Below the pieces are notes generated by a model that was not told the DNA's origin, did not search any database, and saw only the letters and a program-made list of their open reading frames with translations. 64,000 bases of DNA. Origin: Volvariella volvacea V23. Lineage: Eukaryota; Basidiomycota; Agaricomycetes; Agaricales; Pluteaceae. Where the stretch lies: assembly GCA_000349905.1 (NCBI GenBank), contig KB722765.1, positions 85,200 through 149,199 on the forward strand, in the 5' to 3' direction. Positions 47,030 through 57,987 of the stretch are shown piece after piece. The position numbers were made by a program, and so were the translations under genes. Every line of letters begins with the position of its first letter. Position 1 is the stretch's first letter.

Positions 47030-47451
47030 GGAGAGTCAGCGGTAGAGATGAGGCAAGTCGACGCAACCAGAGCCGTTGAGCAGGTCGTGGGCTTGGTCGA
47101 GGTCGTGTTGCGCGATGAGCAGTAAGCAAAGTCGCAAGCCGGGGCTTTCCAACTTTTTCGGCCTGATGACGAAATGCATGACAAAGCCCATTAGGTAAGA
47201 TTTCCCACGCCCATTTGCTCGTCGGCTTGGCCTCGACGGCGAAACGACTGGCAGACGACCGAACTCTGCTTGGCCACCATTGCAATTAGGAGTAGACATA
47301 TAGGGCGCCACCATTGCAATTAGGAGTAGACATATAGGGCGTCTGATTGAGGAGCCCAATGCTCCTATCGTCGTCTCCTGACTTAAGCATTCAATGTGTC
47401 AATGGGCTGTATATCTAGGACGTCTGTGTGCCCGAATACCAGCGTCCTCTA
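47030..47451. promoter_or_regulatory. Putative bidirectional promoter between Lon and DUF2235 gene 2
   Basis: The ATGs of the divergent genes are 422 bp apart, so both core promoters must lie here unless transcripts overlap. The interval contains a perfect 34-bp tandem duplication at 47273-47340. No clear TATA box was found. Confidence 0.45.
47273..47340. repeat. Perfect 34-bp tandem duplication in shared promoter
   Basis: Two identical adjacent 34-bp units, 47273-47306 and 47307-47340, each starting GCCACCATTGCAATTAGG and ending CATATAGGGC. No mismatch between the units, so the duplication is recent or selected. Confidence 0.95.
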
Positions 47452-49683
47452 ATGCAAAAAGCTGTCCCAGCCCCAGCGAGTACTCCAAGTACGATCCCCA
47501 CTACTATCCCTACCAAACACGAGGCACGTACATTGGTACTATGCTTCGATGGAACTAGCAACGAGTCAGATTGCTTTGACTTCCTCGTCGATTCTATTGC
47601 TAACCGTACGTCCGCAGGTTTGGCTCCAAGGTAACTCGCACATACACACGGAGGCCGCGTTCCACTCGAACCAACCAATACGATAGAACTCGAACGTCAT
47701 AGACTTCTTGCATGCCCTCAAGAAGGACGACAAATCAATGCAGATGGTCTATTATCAGGTAACCTCTGTTTCCATTATCCTCGTCGTGGAGGGCACCAAC
47801 CATGATTTGTCTAGGCTGGACTTGGGACATGGTCCCCTCGGAAGTTCGTGACAAGAATGGCTAGAAAAGTATCCAAGGTGCAATGTCAGCTACTCACATA
47901 ACGACTTGATTGCTTATTCTCTTCAGGCCTTGGACGAGATGTTTGCTTGGAACTTAGATGCGCATATAATAGGTATGGGACTCATATAAATTACTCTGCT
48001 GCATGCTTACCCCACTAGATGGATACAAGTTCCTCATGGAGCACTGTACGTCCCACAGACTGCTCTCAGGAGATTGCCGCTGATTCTCCTGTAGATATCG
48101 CAGGCGATCGCATATGTCTCTTTGGTCGGTCCACTTTCTAACCTCAAAATTGTCCTCTGACAGTATAGCGTCTCCTCAGGTTTCTCTCGAGGCGCATACA
48201 CGGCTATGTGGTACGTCAAGCCTGCATGAAAACAGTTCTCGTACTTGCCCACTGATTATCAGCCAGTCTCGCCGGTATGATACACAAAGTAGGCCTTCTT
48301 CCAGCAAGCAACGCAGAGCAAGTCCCATTTGCCTACAAAATGTATACCCGCGCAGGCCAAGAAGGGTGGGACGAATCAAACCTCTTCAAGGAAACCTTTT
48401 CCGTCGATGTCGATATCGAGTTTATTGGCTTATGGTCCGTCGCGACCATCGCTCCTTACATACCCCAACACAAGATACCGACCTATGCTTCCTCATTACA
48501 GGGACAACGTCAATTCAGTGGGCTTCATCCCACGTCGTCTACCATTCACCCAGTCAAACACTATCGTACACAACTTCCGCCACGCGATATCGCTAGATGA
48601 GCGCCGTGCAAAGTTCAAAGCCCAACAGTGGATTCGGACGAGCGAAAAAGGGGCTCTCATGAGTGTTACCGAGCAGAGAATTCAGGAAGCCATCGAAAGC
48701 GGGAACAATGGTAGGAATGCCGATGCAGGTGGGAGCGGAAGTGCTAACGGGGCCAATAATGGGGCTGGAAGAGCGAAGAATATATTGAGTAATGTGAAGG
48801 ATACGTTGCATAACCTTAGAATTAAAGATCTGGAAGAGAGGTATTCCAAGGATCCGAAAGTACCTACTGACGTATTGGAGGTTTGTGCCGTCTCTACACC
48901 TTCAAAGGACGATCCGAGCTTATATGTTTTGACGTTTTCAGGTTTGGTTTTCTGGGTCTCATAGCGGTAAGTCCTTGATCCATCAAGATATCGTAAACTC
49001 GCTCACATCTTCATGCTAGACGTCGGAGGCGGTAGTGGTGCGCACACACTTTCCTCCCACACAACACCATCTAACTTCAAACAGTCCCAACAGGAACAGC
49101 CCACAGCCTCGCACGCATCCCCCTCCGCTGGATGATCCGCGAATGCTTCAGAACAAAGACAGGAATCATGTTCAACACCGAATCTCTCCGCCGCCTCGGC
49201 TTCGCGAACCCAGAGTCCTTACTACAAGAACCAGGGCATACACGCCCCAAGAGGCTCGATCCTGACCCAAACCTTGATTTTATAAGAGGCAAAGACGAAG
49301 ATCCCTCCCCTCGTGTATTGCTGGATCCAGAGCAAGGCCAAGGCTCGCCTTTCCTGACCGAGGAAGAGCACGAGCTCCAAGACGCCCTCTCCCCGATCCA
49401 CGATCAACTTTCTATCAGGCGCCTATGGTGGATCCTCGAGCTCATCCCACTACGGATTAAAGTCATAAACGATCTGGCCCCAGACGAGGCGCCGCAGTTG
49501 AAAGCTAATTTGGGACAGGGAAGGGAGATTCCGGATCCGACAAAGAAGGATTTGTATGTGCACAGGAGCGTTCTGACGAGGATGAATGCGAAGGACGCGA
49601 CGGGGAAGGAGGGAGCGTATGTGCCAAAGGCAAAGTTTGATAAGGGTGATGTAAAAAAGTGGATTGACGATCCTGATAATTAG
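47452..49683 (+). CDS. DUF2235 (Tle1-like) alpha/beta hydrolase-domain protein, copy 2
   Basis: Predicted 527-aa paralog of the gene at 33260-35569. Thirteen exons: 47452-47564, 47618-47630, 47687-47758, 47815-47877, 47927-47972, 48019-48045, 48095-48124, 48180-48210, 48267-48434, 48502-48880, 48942-48966, 49020-49037, 49085-49683 (1584 nt). Exons 2-9, 11 and 12 have the same lengths as in copy 1, including the 13-nt and 18-nt exons. Motifs: LVLCFDGTSNEFG, AGLGTW, AGDRICLFGFSRGAYTA (nucleophile ~122-130), HKVGLLPASN, WDNVNSVGFIPRR, then SHSDVGGG (~321-327), where copy 1 has CHCDVGGG. A Gly/Asn/Ala-rich insertion replaces the Lys-rich one of copy 1. The first ATG in frame is 47452; an upstream start by an extra exon is possible. 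Confidence 0.87.
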
Positions 49684-50627
49684 GTATTTGCGAGTGAAGT
49701 ACCGGATGAGCTCGCATGGCGGTGGTGTTGATTAATCTCTACCGATCTTGTTGCAACTTAATTTACACGAAGGAGACAACCCCTTCGCGAGCATTGTACG
49801 TCCAAGGAGTCAACGTTGATGTCAAGGAGAGGACGTGTATTAGTGAGGCGTCCAGCTGTAGAGAAAAACAAACGGATACTCAATCGCATCAAAATATTTT
49901 GAACAAGAACGCACTTTGGCGTTGGTATTCTAGATGTCCCTCGTCACCGACAGGTTATTCTTCTTCGTCCGTACTTATCGGTATCTTCCTTCGTGGGTCT
50001 TCCTGGGATGAGATCAGATAAAAAATTCCAACAAACCATTTCTACAGTAGATGAAGCTCTCTTGATATCTAACCTTGCTTATCATGATGGACCAGTATAC
50101 TTTGAGTGTTAAACTGCACGTACACCTCCCAATGACGCTCATTCACTGGTAGTTCTGGATCACCGCCATCCCGCCTGAAAGGCGATTTGAGGTAGCAACA
50201 CTCAGACTATTCGGTGATGGTGGTATAAACCAGGTTTTCGCAGCTTGGTCTCAAAGGTTGTTTTAGAACTTAACTGAGGGGAGGACGCGAAGGGCTTCTC
50301 AGAAGTGGGTGTATCCCATCATCTGCAAATCCCAATGGGCATCGTAAACGGCTATGTCTATTCAAAGACACCATCTGAACCGATTTTCTCAGTCGCCGCT
50401 GCGTATGCTTTGACAGGAGTAGGCATTTGGTGTTCGAGCCATTATATCAATGCCTTGACCATTCTACTTAAGCAATTGGTTTTTATGGGCATTGTATGTG
50501 ACCAGGGTGTATACAGTAGCATTTACCCCAGAACATTCCCGACTCATGAAATGGATTCGGCTGCAGACGCAGACAGTAGGTTTTTCGAGGTAAAGAATAA
50601 GGTACCTTATAAAGCTCGGCCAGTCCT
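49684..50627. other. Intergenic, no gene recognised
   Basis: About 0.9 kb between DUF2235 gene 2 and the DUF1917 fragment. No supported coding sequence. Confidence 0.45.
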
Positions 50628-51040
50628 GTTGGTCAGCATGCTAAAGAAGCTTTTCGACGACGACATCGAGAAGGGAAAGAATTATGTGATGGTGCAAGCG
50701 ATAGACGAAATTGCACGGGGGCCAAAAACGTCCTCGTTGGCAAATGGATGATTATGGCCGAGTCTAATCGAGTTGACGAGGTGTGGGAGAAGGTGGTTCG
50801 GTATATCTGTTCGAGGAGAAAGTTCGGACAGGCCAAGGTGTCGACCAGCCAGGTCGGTTGTTTGGAGGAGCGGAAACATATGATATGCGCCTATGTGAGA
50901 GATTACTTGGATTTAGAGGATGTGAGGCGGGTTAAGGATGATTTGAAGGAATGGGTTTGTGGGCCGGTTTCAATTGGGTTCAAGACGGATGCATATACAT
51001 ACTTGAATATCTATTCGAATAACGAGTATGGGTTGAGAGA
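50628..51040 (+). pseudogene. DUF1917 gene fragment, frameshifted
   Basis: Matches an internal C-terminal part of the DUF1917 ORF at 39779-41188, in opposite orientation. It starts near IEKGKNYVMVQAIDEIARG; then the aligned bases CGGGGGCCAAAAAC replace CGGGCCAACAAC, a net 2-base gain that breaks the frame. It resumes as MIMAESNRVDEVWEKV through GFKTDAYTYLNIYSNNEYGL. Homology stops at both ends (after NNEYGL), so neither terminus is present. Identity after the frameshift is very high, pointing to a recent partial duplication. Confidence 0.85.
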
Positions 51041-51211
51041 CCAGTATTTTCGCCATCAGTGCAAGCCAAAGAGCTATCCTAGCCCAGGTCTCAGCTGGAA
51101 GTTTTGATTCAATATCGGAGTCGTTCGAAGGACAAGTCCGCTATGGCTTACGTGCGGGTTAACAGAACCGTACGATGCTTCCATTAACATTACGTTGATA
51201 TTTTTGGGTAA

Positions 51212-52449
51212 TCATATGAGCATTTCTTCTACATCTCGCAACCAATTCTCTTCAATCCGCTCGCGTGCGTCTCCCCATACTCGCTGAACTTCAACTCGTG
51301 TGTCCTTATCTAATAGGCGCCTTAAATTAGGGTGCCTCTCCACTGTCAGTTCCACTTCCTGTTCTGTTTCAAACGTAAGTCTCTTCAGCGATTGTGGGAA
51401 TACGCCATTGCATGTCGAAAATGCTAACAAGTAGTCTTTTTCATCGTCGTCGTCATCACTATCGGATTCTGTGAAACCGGAATTCTCTTCCTGCACATCG
51501 GCATTGGTACTATCCCTGTGTATAGGTGTGGTAAGGTCGGATCCCTTACACTCGTATAAGTGGTTCGTAGGATGGCCCAGTGCCCGCAAAAAGTATCGGG
51601 GAAATTCATTGGAAACTATAGCATCTTCGTAAAGCGGGATGGTAAGGTACTGAAGTTGAGGAAATGCCGTAGTAAGGTAAGGCAGGAAGCCAGCTGGAAA
51701 TGGTCCTGGCGAACGACTGAAATGGACATGAGTTATGCTGGGGAAGTGAGTGGTGGCTTTTGGTGCTTTGAGCTCGGGATTGAACAATCCGTGAAGCGAA
51801 ACTCGAGAGAGGTTGGGATAGGGTGAGTGTAGTAGACCCTGTGCGTCACGAACAGGCTCTGTGGCAGCGTTCAAGAAATAACAAGATTGAATGGCTTGTG
51901 AATCTCACCCTCAAGGTCGTCTGGATCCACGAGAGGGAAAAGAACGTGCAAGCGATTGAAGTAGAGTTTGACGGTCAAACTCTTCAAATGACCTGAGAGG
52001 AGCTGGACGAGATCATATAACGGATTCAAAACACAACCCCTGTCTTCGAAATGTCCTCCAATGATTATCTGATCCTCCCCATCATCGCTATCAGAGTCCT
52101 CAGTCCAAGCGTTCCATATATCCACCAACAGATGTCGAACAACGAAGTTAAGAGATTGACCATGACCCTCGGAGTCCATTGCGTCCTCCGCTTTTCGTCG
52201 CTGTACCAAGTCCTCGAAGTCGCAGAGTTCGTACCAGCTCGTGAGGTGAACGGTTTGGTAAGTATATGGTTTAGAGAGGACGTTGAAAGATTTGGAGACA
52301 AGTAAAAGCGCTACACCGGTTTTCCCGCCATCTGTGCAGGCTAGGGAAAAGATTCTGGACGAGATTTCGACTGGGAGCTTTGATATTACGTCGAGGTTCT
52401 TCATGTGTGCAATAGCGGCAGTTGAGGATGGTGACCACCATGTATTCAT
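51212..52449 (-). CDS. F-box-like domain protein
   Basis: Predicted 397-aa protein. Exons 52449-51883 and 51838-51212, with a 44-nt intron starting GTTATT and ending GCACAG. If that intron is not real, the gene carries a frameshift at 51871-51883. The N-terminal DVISKLPVEISSRIFSLAC (~19-37) is an F-box-like motif (LPxEIxxxIF), the segment that binds Skp1 in SCF ubiquitin ligases. The rest has loose leucine-rich-repeat character (LSRVSLHGL, FPQLQYLTIPL, SLKRLTFETEQE), as in many agaricomycete F-box proteins that recruit unknown substrates. Acidic runs (DSDSDDGED and ESDSDDDDDEKD) are present. An alternative start is the Met at 52404 (MKNLDVISKLP). Confidence 0.7.
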
Positions 52450-53204
52450 GAATCGGGCGAGACAATGCCCTGCCTCGTCGATGGTAATTTGTGGTTGATT
52501 GCGGTGATACCTCTTTCAGACTCCGATCTTCCATTTCAAAGACATACTGGCTGGCTATGTTGCCCCAAGTGGATGCTATGTGCGCCTAATTATTACAGGA
52601 ACGAGCATACAAAGTGCCCAGAGTTTAACGCCAAGATACTTAACCACCACCTGGCGAAAACGCGCTCCTATTCTCATATGCTCAAGTCAAGGCCTTTCAT
52701 AGTGCGGGACAAGATTTGCTCTACATTCGTAGCTCTTCGAGAGGATTATCGCCCTCAGGTGGTCTCATTCGCGGACCACAGTCCACGCCTGCTGTTGCTC
52801 GGCCAACAAAGTACCCAAGGACTTGCAGGACAAGTTAGTCGGTGGGTTAAACATTGAATATTGAAGTATAGTCATCATTAAGAGCAGTGAAGGGACGAGG
52901 ATATTACCAATGAATTTGCAGTCCGTTTCAAGTTGGCACAAAGAATCGGTTAAAAACCAGAGAAAAGATTGCTCAGTCAGTGAGACTAACCCTAGCATAT
53001 AAATTTCAGCTAACAAGTACGATTATAGCGGTACATCGGGAATAGCAAATTCATTCGACTTGGTCCATTTTCCATATGCGTTTCGTACATTCCCATTGAT
53101 TTCCCTGGAACATCAAGGGGTTAGATACCAAGTCGATGCTACAAGCAGGCCATGAGAGAAAACACACCTTCACATTACGACAAGTGAAAAATTTTTTGAG
53201 ATAG
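52450..53204. other. Intergenic between F-box gene and decarboxylase gene
   Basis: Upstream region of the F-box-like gene and 3' flank of the decarboxylase gene. The plus-strand frame 52465-52857 shows no recognisable motif. Confidence 0.45.
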
Positions 53205-56200
53205 CTAATTATTTGGATTATGTCCATTTCCAATACCCATTCCAACGCGAACAAGAGTTTCTAGCGATGCCTTTCCGTTGAGTTGTAAGTCTTCATCCCA
53301 TTCTATTACTCCTTTTTCAAATAGCATAACAATAGTAGAGCCACCTATGTACGAGTTCAGTCACTAACAGGAAGCACATGGTTAAAAGAGACTTACCGAA
53401 CGCAAAATACCCAAACTCTTCACCACGCTTGACGAATTGACCTTCTTCCACTGTAGTTTGAATCGTTCCCACCATCATCGCTCCAACGCACACTGCCATG
53501 ACTCGACCAAACTGCGGGCTATCAATGGGAACAATCTTTCGTGCGTTTTCGCCGTAGACATCGAGAGCGGTTCGAATAGCTTGAGGCTGGATAACGCCTC
53601 GTAAGTATGAATCCGCAGAGTGATAGACATAGAATGGGGTTAAGGATGGGCGATAGCAACTCACGTTCACTGTGTAGTACTCCCCAGCAATATACGTCAT
53701 CTTCCCGATTCGGCCGTCTACGGGGGAGTGGAACCTATGATAATCCTGCGGCGCCAATCTAAAAATCGCCAATGCGCCACCGGTATACTTATCCACGTCG
53801 TCCTTGTAAGTGTCTCCCAACAATCTCGAGACGCTGAACTCGCGCCCTTTGATCCAGATACGAGTGGCTTCGCTAACGCTCTCGAAAGCCATGAAGCGAC
53901 AATCGGCGGCGCTAACAAGACGATAGGGGTTCTCGGGTTGTTCGACTGGTCGAGCGGAAGCCTTGAGTTTCCTATGAGCGATGCCGTTAGTAACGAAGAG
54001 AGTGTATAGCCGTAGACGAACCGATAGAAGAACTCGTTGAAGTTTTCTACGGACAAAACCAGTTAAAGGAGTTGTGAATCTCGGAATGAAGGACTCACTG
54101 AAGGAGTCGAGGGGATCCAAAATTTCGTCAGTATTCAGTTGATGGAATTCGATAAAACCGGGGATATCGCGAGCAGATTCGGGAGCATCGTACTTGATAC
54201 CTTGCTTGATTGACAGAGACTTGAGTAGTCCTCGGGCTGGAGTGTGATAATCGGTCAGCATATATCCCACAACTAACTCTCTGGAGTTTACCTTTAGCAC
54301 TCTCCATGCGACCTTTGGCACCCTGAAAACGAATGCTAAGCATGAATCTTCAGACAATATGTACCAGACGCACCTTGTACAACAGTCGGATACCTAATCT
54401 CACATACACCTGCATTTTTTCCTCCTCCAGTTGACCCGTCATACGGTTTTGTACAATAATGTTAGCAGAGTTCTATAGCGGCCGTAAGCACAAGTAGTAG
54501 TCAAGGGAGTAGAACTCGACTCACTGCACCAAGCTTATAATCACCACTCGAAATCTTCGTCAGCACCTTCGTGTACCACTTCCTCTGTGCCTGACTGGCC
54601 GTCACGAAATTGCCAACTACAATCCTATCAACCTTATTCCAGTCCTTACTCGCGCAAACCGCCAAGTGCGTTATAATATCCACTTCAGCTTTCTCTCCCA
54701 TCCGAGGTCGATGACACAGAGGGCAATTCTTGACATTGATAACACGCTCGACTGACCCATCCTCCGACCCAGCTCCGTTCTCAACACCCGAACCCGAACC
54801 AGACGAAGGTTCAGCACCGATGCCCTCCCCCTTTGTTTTCGACTTTTTGGTTTTCTTGCTTTGTTCCTTTCTTTCTCCGCCCATCGTATCCTTCGTCGTC
54901 CGTTTCCGAATCCCAGCCGTGAACCTGATCATCCTTCCACCACCACTGGAGTTGCCGTTACCTCCAGGCGTGGAGGCACCACTATCCAACGATGGCGTGT
55001 CCAAAGGCGAAGTGGAGCCCGAAACCGGCGTTGAAGCAACAGCCGTAACAGTCGACTCGGTCGGGCTCCGCACAGGCTTACCCGCCACCTTCCCCCCGAG
55101 GTCCTCGCCCGCCGAAGTGAACCCAGAGCTCTCCTCTCCCTCATCCTCTGCATCATCGCCCGAATTATCCACCGCACCAACACCGCGGTTCTTTATGACT
55201 ACACGGTCGAGCGGGATCTGCGATGGCTCGGTCCTGTAAGAATCGTCTCCCAACACTGCCGTGACACCGGCAACGTTCGGGCCGGTAAAGTCCAGCCCGT
55301 CTAGCTGCAGCTCTTTGCCCTCTCTGTCGCTAACGCCGAGAATGGGCGTGGCGCTGACACTCGAGTCCTCCTCGTCCCCTTCCTCTCCTCTCCCGCCTTC
55401 CCGCTTGTGTACCCTTCTCTTCTCGCTATCCGGCCTCGTCAGCTCTTCTTCGAGGCAGGTGACGACTTGATCAACAGTTAAAGTATCTTCCTCCATCTTC
55501 TTGCCAAACTTGGTCCAGAATGAGTTGATGGTCTCGGGTGTGAGGGTCGAGCCGAGCGAGTCGAGCATAGAGGTCAACTCGAGATGCGAAATCTGACCAA
55601 CATCGTCAGAGTCGTATTGGGCGATGTATTGGCGCCAGAAACGCTGGCGGAGCGCTGCATATGGCTGGTACTTGGCACTGATACGTGGAGGGAAAAATAA
55701 GGCAATGGAATTATCAAGCGCAGCAAGACGTACCGGAATGAGATGGTCGGGGTGTGCTTGCTTGATATCCCCTTCTCCGTAACCAGCTGCAGGGTGTAAT
55801 CCTTCATATCCCCCTCCAACTGTCCGGCCCCTCCGTCTTCATCAAACTTGTACAACCCAGTCTCCGGATCCGGCTGCGGAGCGCTCTCGATCAGCTCTTT
55901 CACGTCAAAGTTGACGTCGCCGATGTTGTCGTTCGCGGACAACTTGTCCCAATCCAGGACGGCGAGGTTGACCTTGAAAGAGGTTTCGTATCGCCGGACG
56001 TGGAAGAGGAGCTTCTCGTCCCAGATGGGGTTGAGTGAATGCCGAATGACGCGAGTCCGGAAGACCTTCTTGCCAAAGGAGATGACGACGAAGGGGTCCA
56101 TATCCCATCCCGTGCGTGTCACTATGCGATAGCTCAGTCCCGACGAGCGCAGAGCAAAGCGGACACTACTTACTGTTCGCCAACTTGGGCAAGTCACTAG

Positions 56201-57987
56201 CACCCCGTATCTCCAACATCACAATCCCGACAATATCCTTCCCAGACCCGAGTCGGTACTCGCCCTTGTTCTTCTCCCTCGACTTTTTCTTCTTCTTGCT
56301 CTTCTCCTTTTCCTTGTGCTCCCCCTCTTCCTCTTCCTCAATGGTCGAAGGTGTACCAGGCGTAGTGTCAACCGGAGCAAGTTTGGGGCTTGATGTGGGG
56401 CTGGCGGTCAACGGGCTCGAGGGGGTGACGAGCGACCTTGACGTCGTTGAAGATTCTTTGGTCGACGAACCGCTCGTGTTCCAGCTCTTCTTGCTGAACC
56501 GCCTCTTCTTCTCTTCCTTTCCTTTGCCCTTCTCACCATCGTCCGCCAGTGCACCCAGCCCAGTCAGCCCAAGTCCCAACCCGACTCCTGTCCCAGTGCC
56601 GGCGGGGATAGATGGACCGGTTGAGTCCAACGTAGATGCAGGCAACGCAGAAGCGGCGATGAGAGGGGAGTTGGAAGCAGAGGTGGGCTGAGAAGTCGAG
56701 CCGCTCCTCGGGGTGGTGGATTTGCGCCTTCCAAACTTCCAGAACCCGGGCTTGGACGCACTCTGTGTCGGGGTGGTCGGGGACGCCGGTGAGACGCTGA
56801 GCTGGGGTGCGGTCATCGGTGGGACGGGTGAAACAGGGAGGGAGGGAGGTGGTGGTGGGTTCGTGTCGATTGACATCGAGTGGGAAACGGGCTTGGGAAT
56901 GGAAGCGGTCGAGGCGGGAGTGGTGGCGACGGTAGACGAAGGAGCGGTGTGGTCGAGTTCTAGGTCGTCGATTTCCTCATCCGAGTCTTCCTCTTCATCA
57001 GAGGAGCTGGAGGAGGATAGACCGCCATCATCTTCGAAAAAGTGACCTGATTGGTGAGGAGCTTGGGCGGCTGCTGCGGATGGAGTTGCCATGGATGCCG
57101 ATAGGCCGTGGTGATGGGACCGTATGGTGCCAATTCCCTCGGTCTATGGGTGATGTGGGTGGGTGGAAGGGACTTTGAGAGGGCGGAGGAGAATACGTAC
57201 AGGAGGGGCTGATACGATAGAAGGCCGGGAGCGTTTTACGAGGTGCTTGTAGATGGTTTCGAATGCGTCGGGAGTGGGAGTTGCAGACTCGGGGGGAACG
57301 AAGCCAATCTTGAGTTGAATTGTGCCGGTTGCAGGAACGCTTTCGCGGGTTGAGACAATGGGAAATGTAACAGGCTGCTGGGCGTCAGTCACCGGTGTGG
57401 GCGCCGTAAACAAAGGGGTCTTACCTCGTTGTTGGGGTCGTCGAACGCCCACGGGGTGCCATCTAAGAGAGTGTGCCCAGTGCCATAACTTCCAAACCAG
57501 TCCTCAACCTGCAGAGCCACCTCGCCGAGATATTCCTTTTTCAGGGCATCTTTGTCCCACACAATGAGTTCGAGGGCGCCAATGCGATCGGCGAGCGAGA
57601 GGTAGATGGGGAACTGAAAAGTCGCGTCCTTTGGGCTCCAGACGGGGTTGAGAGTCTTCTTGATTACAGGAGTGGTGAAACGAGTGTTGAGAAGTGTGAG
57701 AGTAACGAACCTGTGTGAGAAGACGTGAGCGCGAGTTGGACAATAAGAGCGGAGAATGGAGCGCACGGGTCGCTAAAGCCATTTGAATCGCCAGCAAGGA
57801 GTTCCTGACAGCCTAAAACCTGGACTTTGAGGATGACGATGGGCTGTTCGTCAGGGTTGGGAGTGAATGCACCCCTCTTCTTCCAGCGGTCGGCCTTGAA
57901 ACCAAGCTTGCGGGGGGTTGCACCAGCAGGAAGACGCGCGGCAGACTTGAGAGCTTTGCCGATCTTGAGGGCCTTGGTGTAAGGCAT
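53205..57987 (-). CDS. Phosphatidylserine decarboxylase proenzyme, C2-domain type (PSD2-like)
   Basis: Predicted 1373-aa enzyme converting phosphatidylserine to phosphatidylethanolamine at endomembranes. Thirteen exons: 57987-57767, 57710-57425, 57374-57201, 57143-56174, 56121-55734, 55677-54525, 54472-54374, 54322-54292, 54236-54099, 54046-54022, 53971-53665, 53586-53397, 53344-53205. Order: C2 domain (~50-165, [18 protein letters not shown]), long Ser/Pro/acidic linker, second C2 (~530-670, [20 protein letters not shown]), EF-hand-like [12 protein letters not shown] (~702), a further disordered region with a CxxC pair (NCPLCHRP), then the decarboxylase domain. There AADCR and HRFHSPVDG supply the Asp and His, and FGGST (~1326-1330) is the self-cleavage site whose Ser becomes the pyruvoyl group. 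The GGST motif is split by intron 12. The PSD2 class is clear; residue numbers are approximate. Confidence 0.95.

Noticed and set aside
52465..52857. 130-codon plus-strand frame between F-box and decarboxylase genes
   Set aside because: No recognisable motifs or signal peptide and irregular composition. It probably overlaps the promoter of the F-box-like gene.
54730..57045. Plus-strand open frames of 94-191 codons
   Set aside because: They are antisense to the Ser/Pro/acidic linker exons of the decarboxylase gene and consist of low-complexity Ser/Pro/Glu runs.
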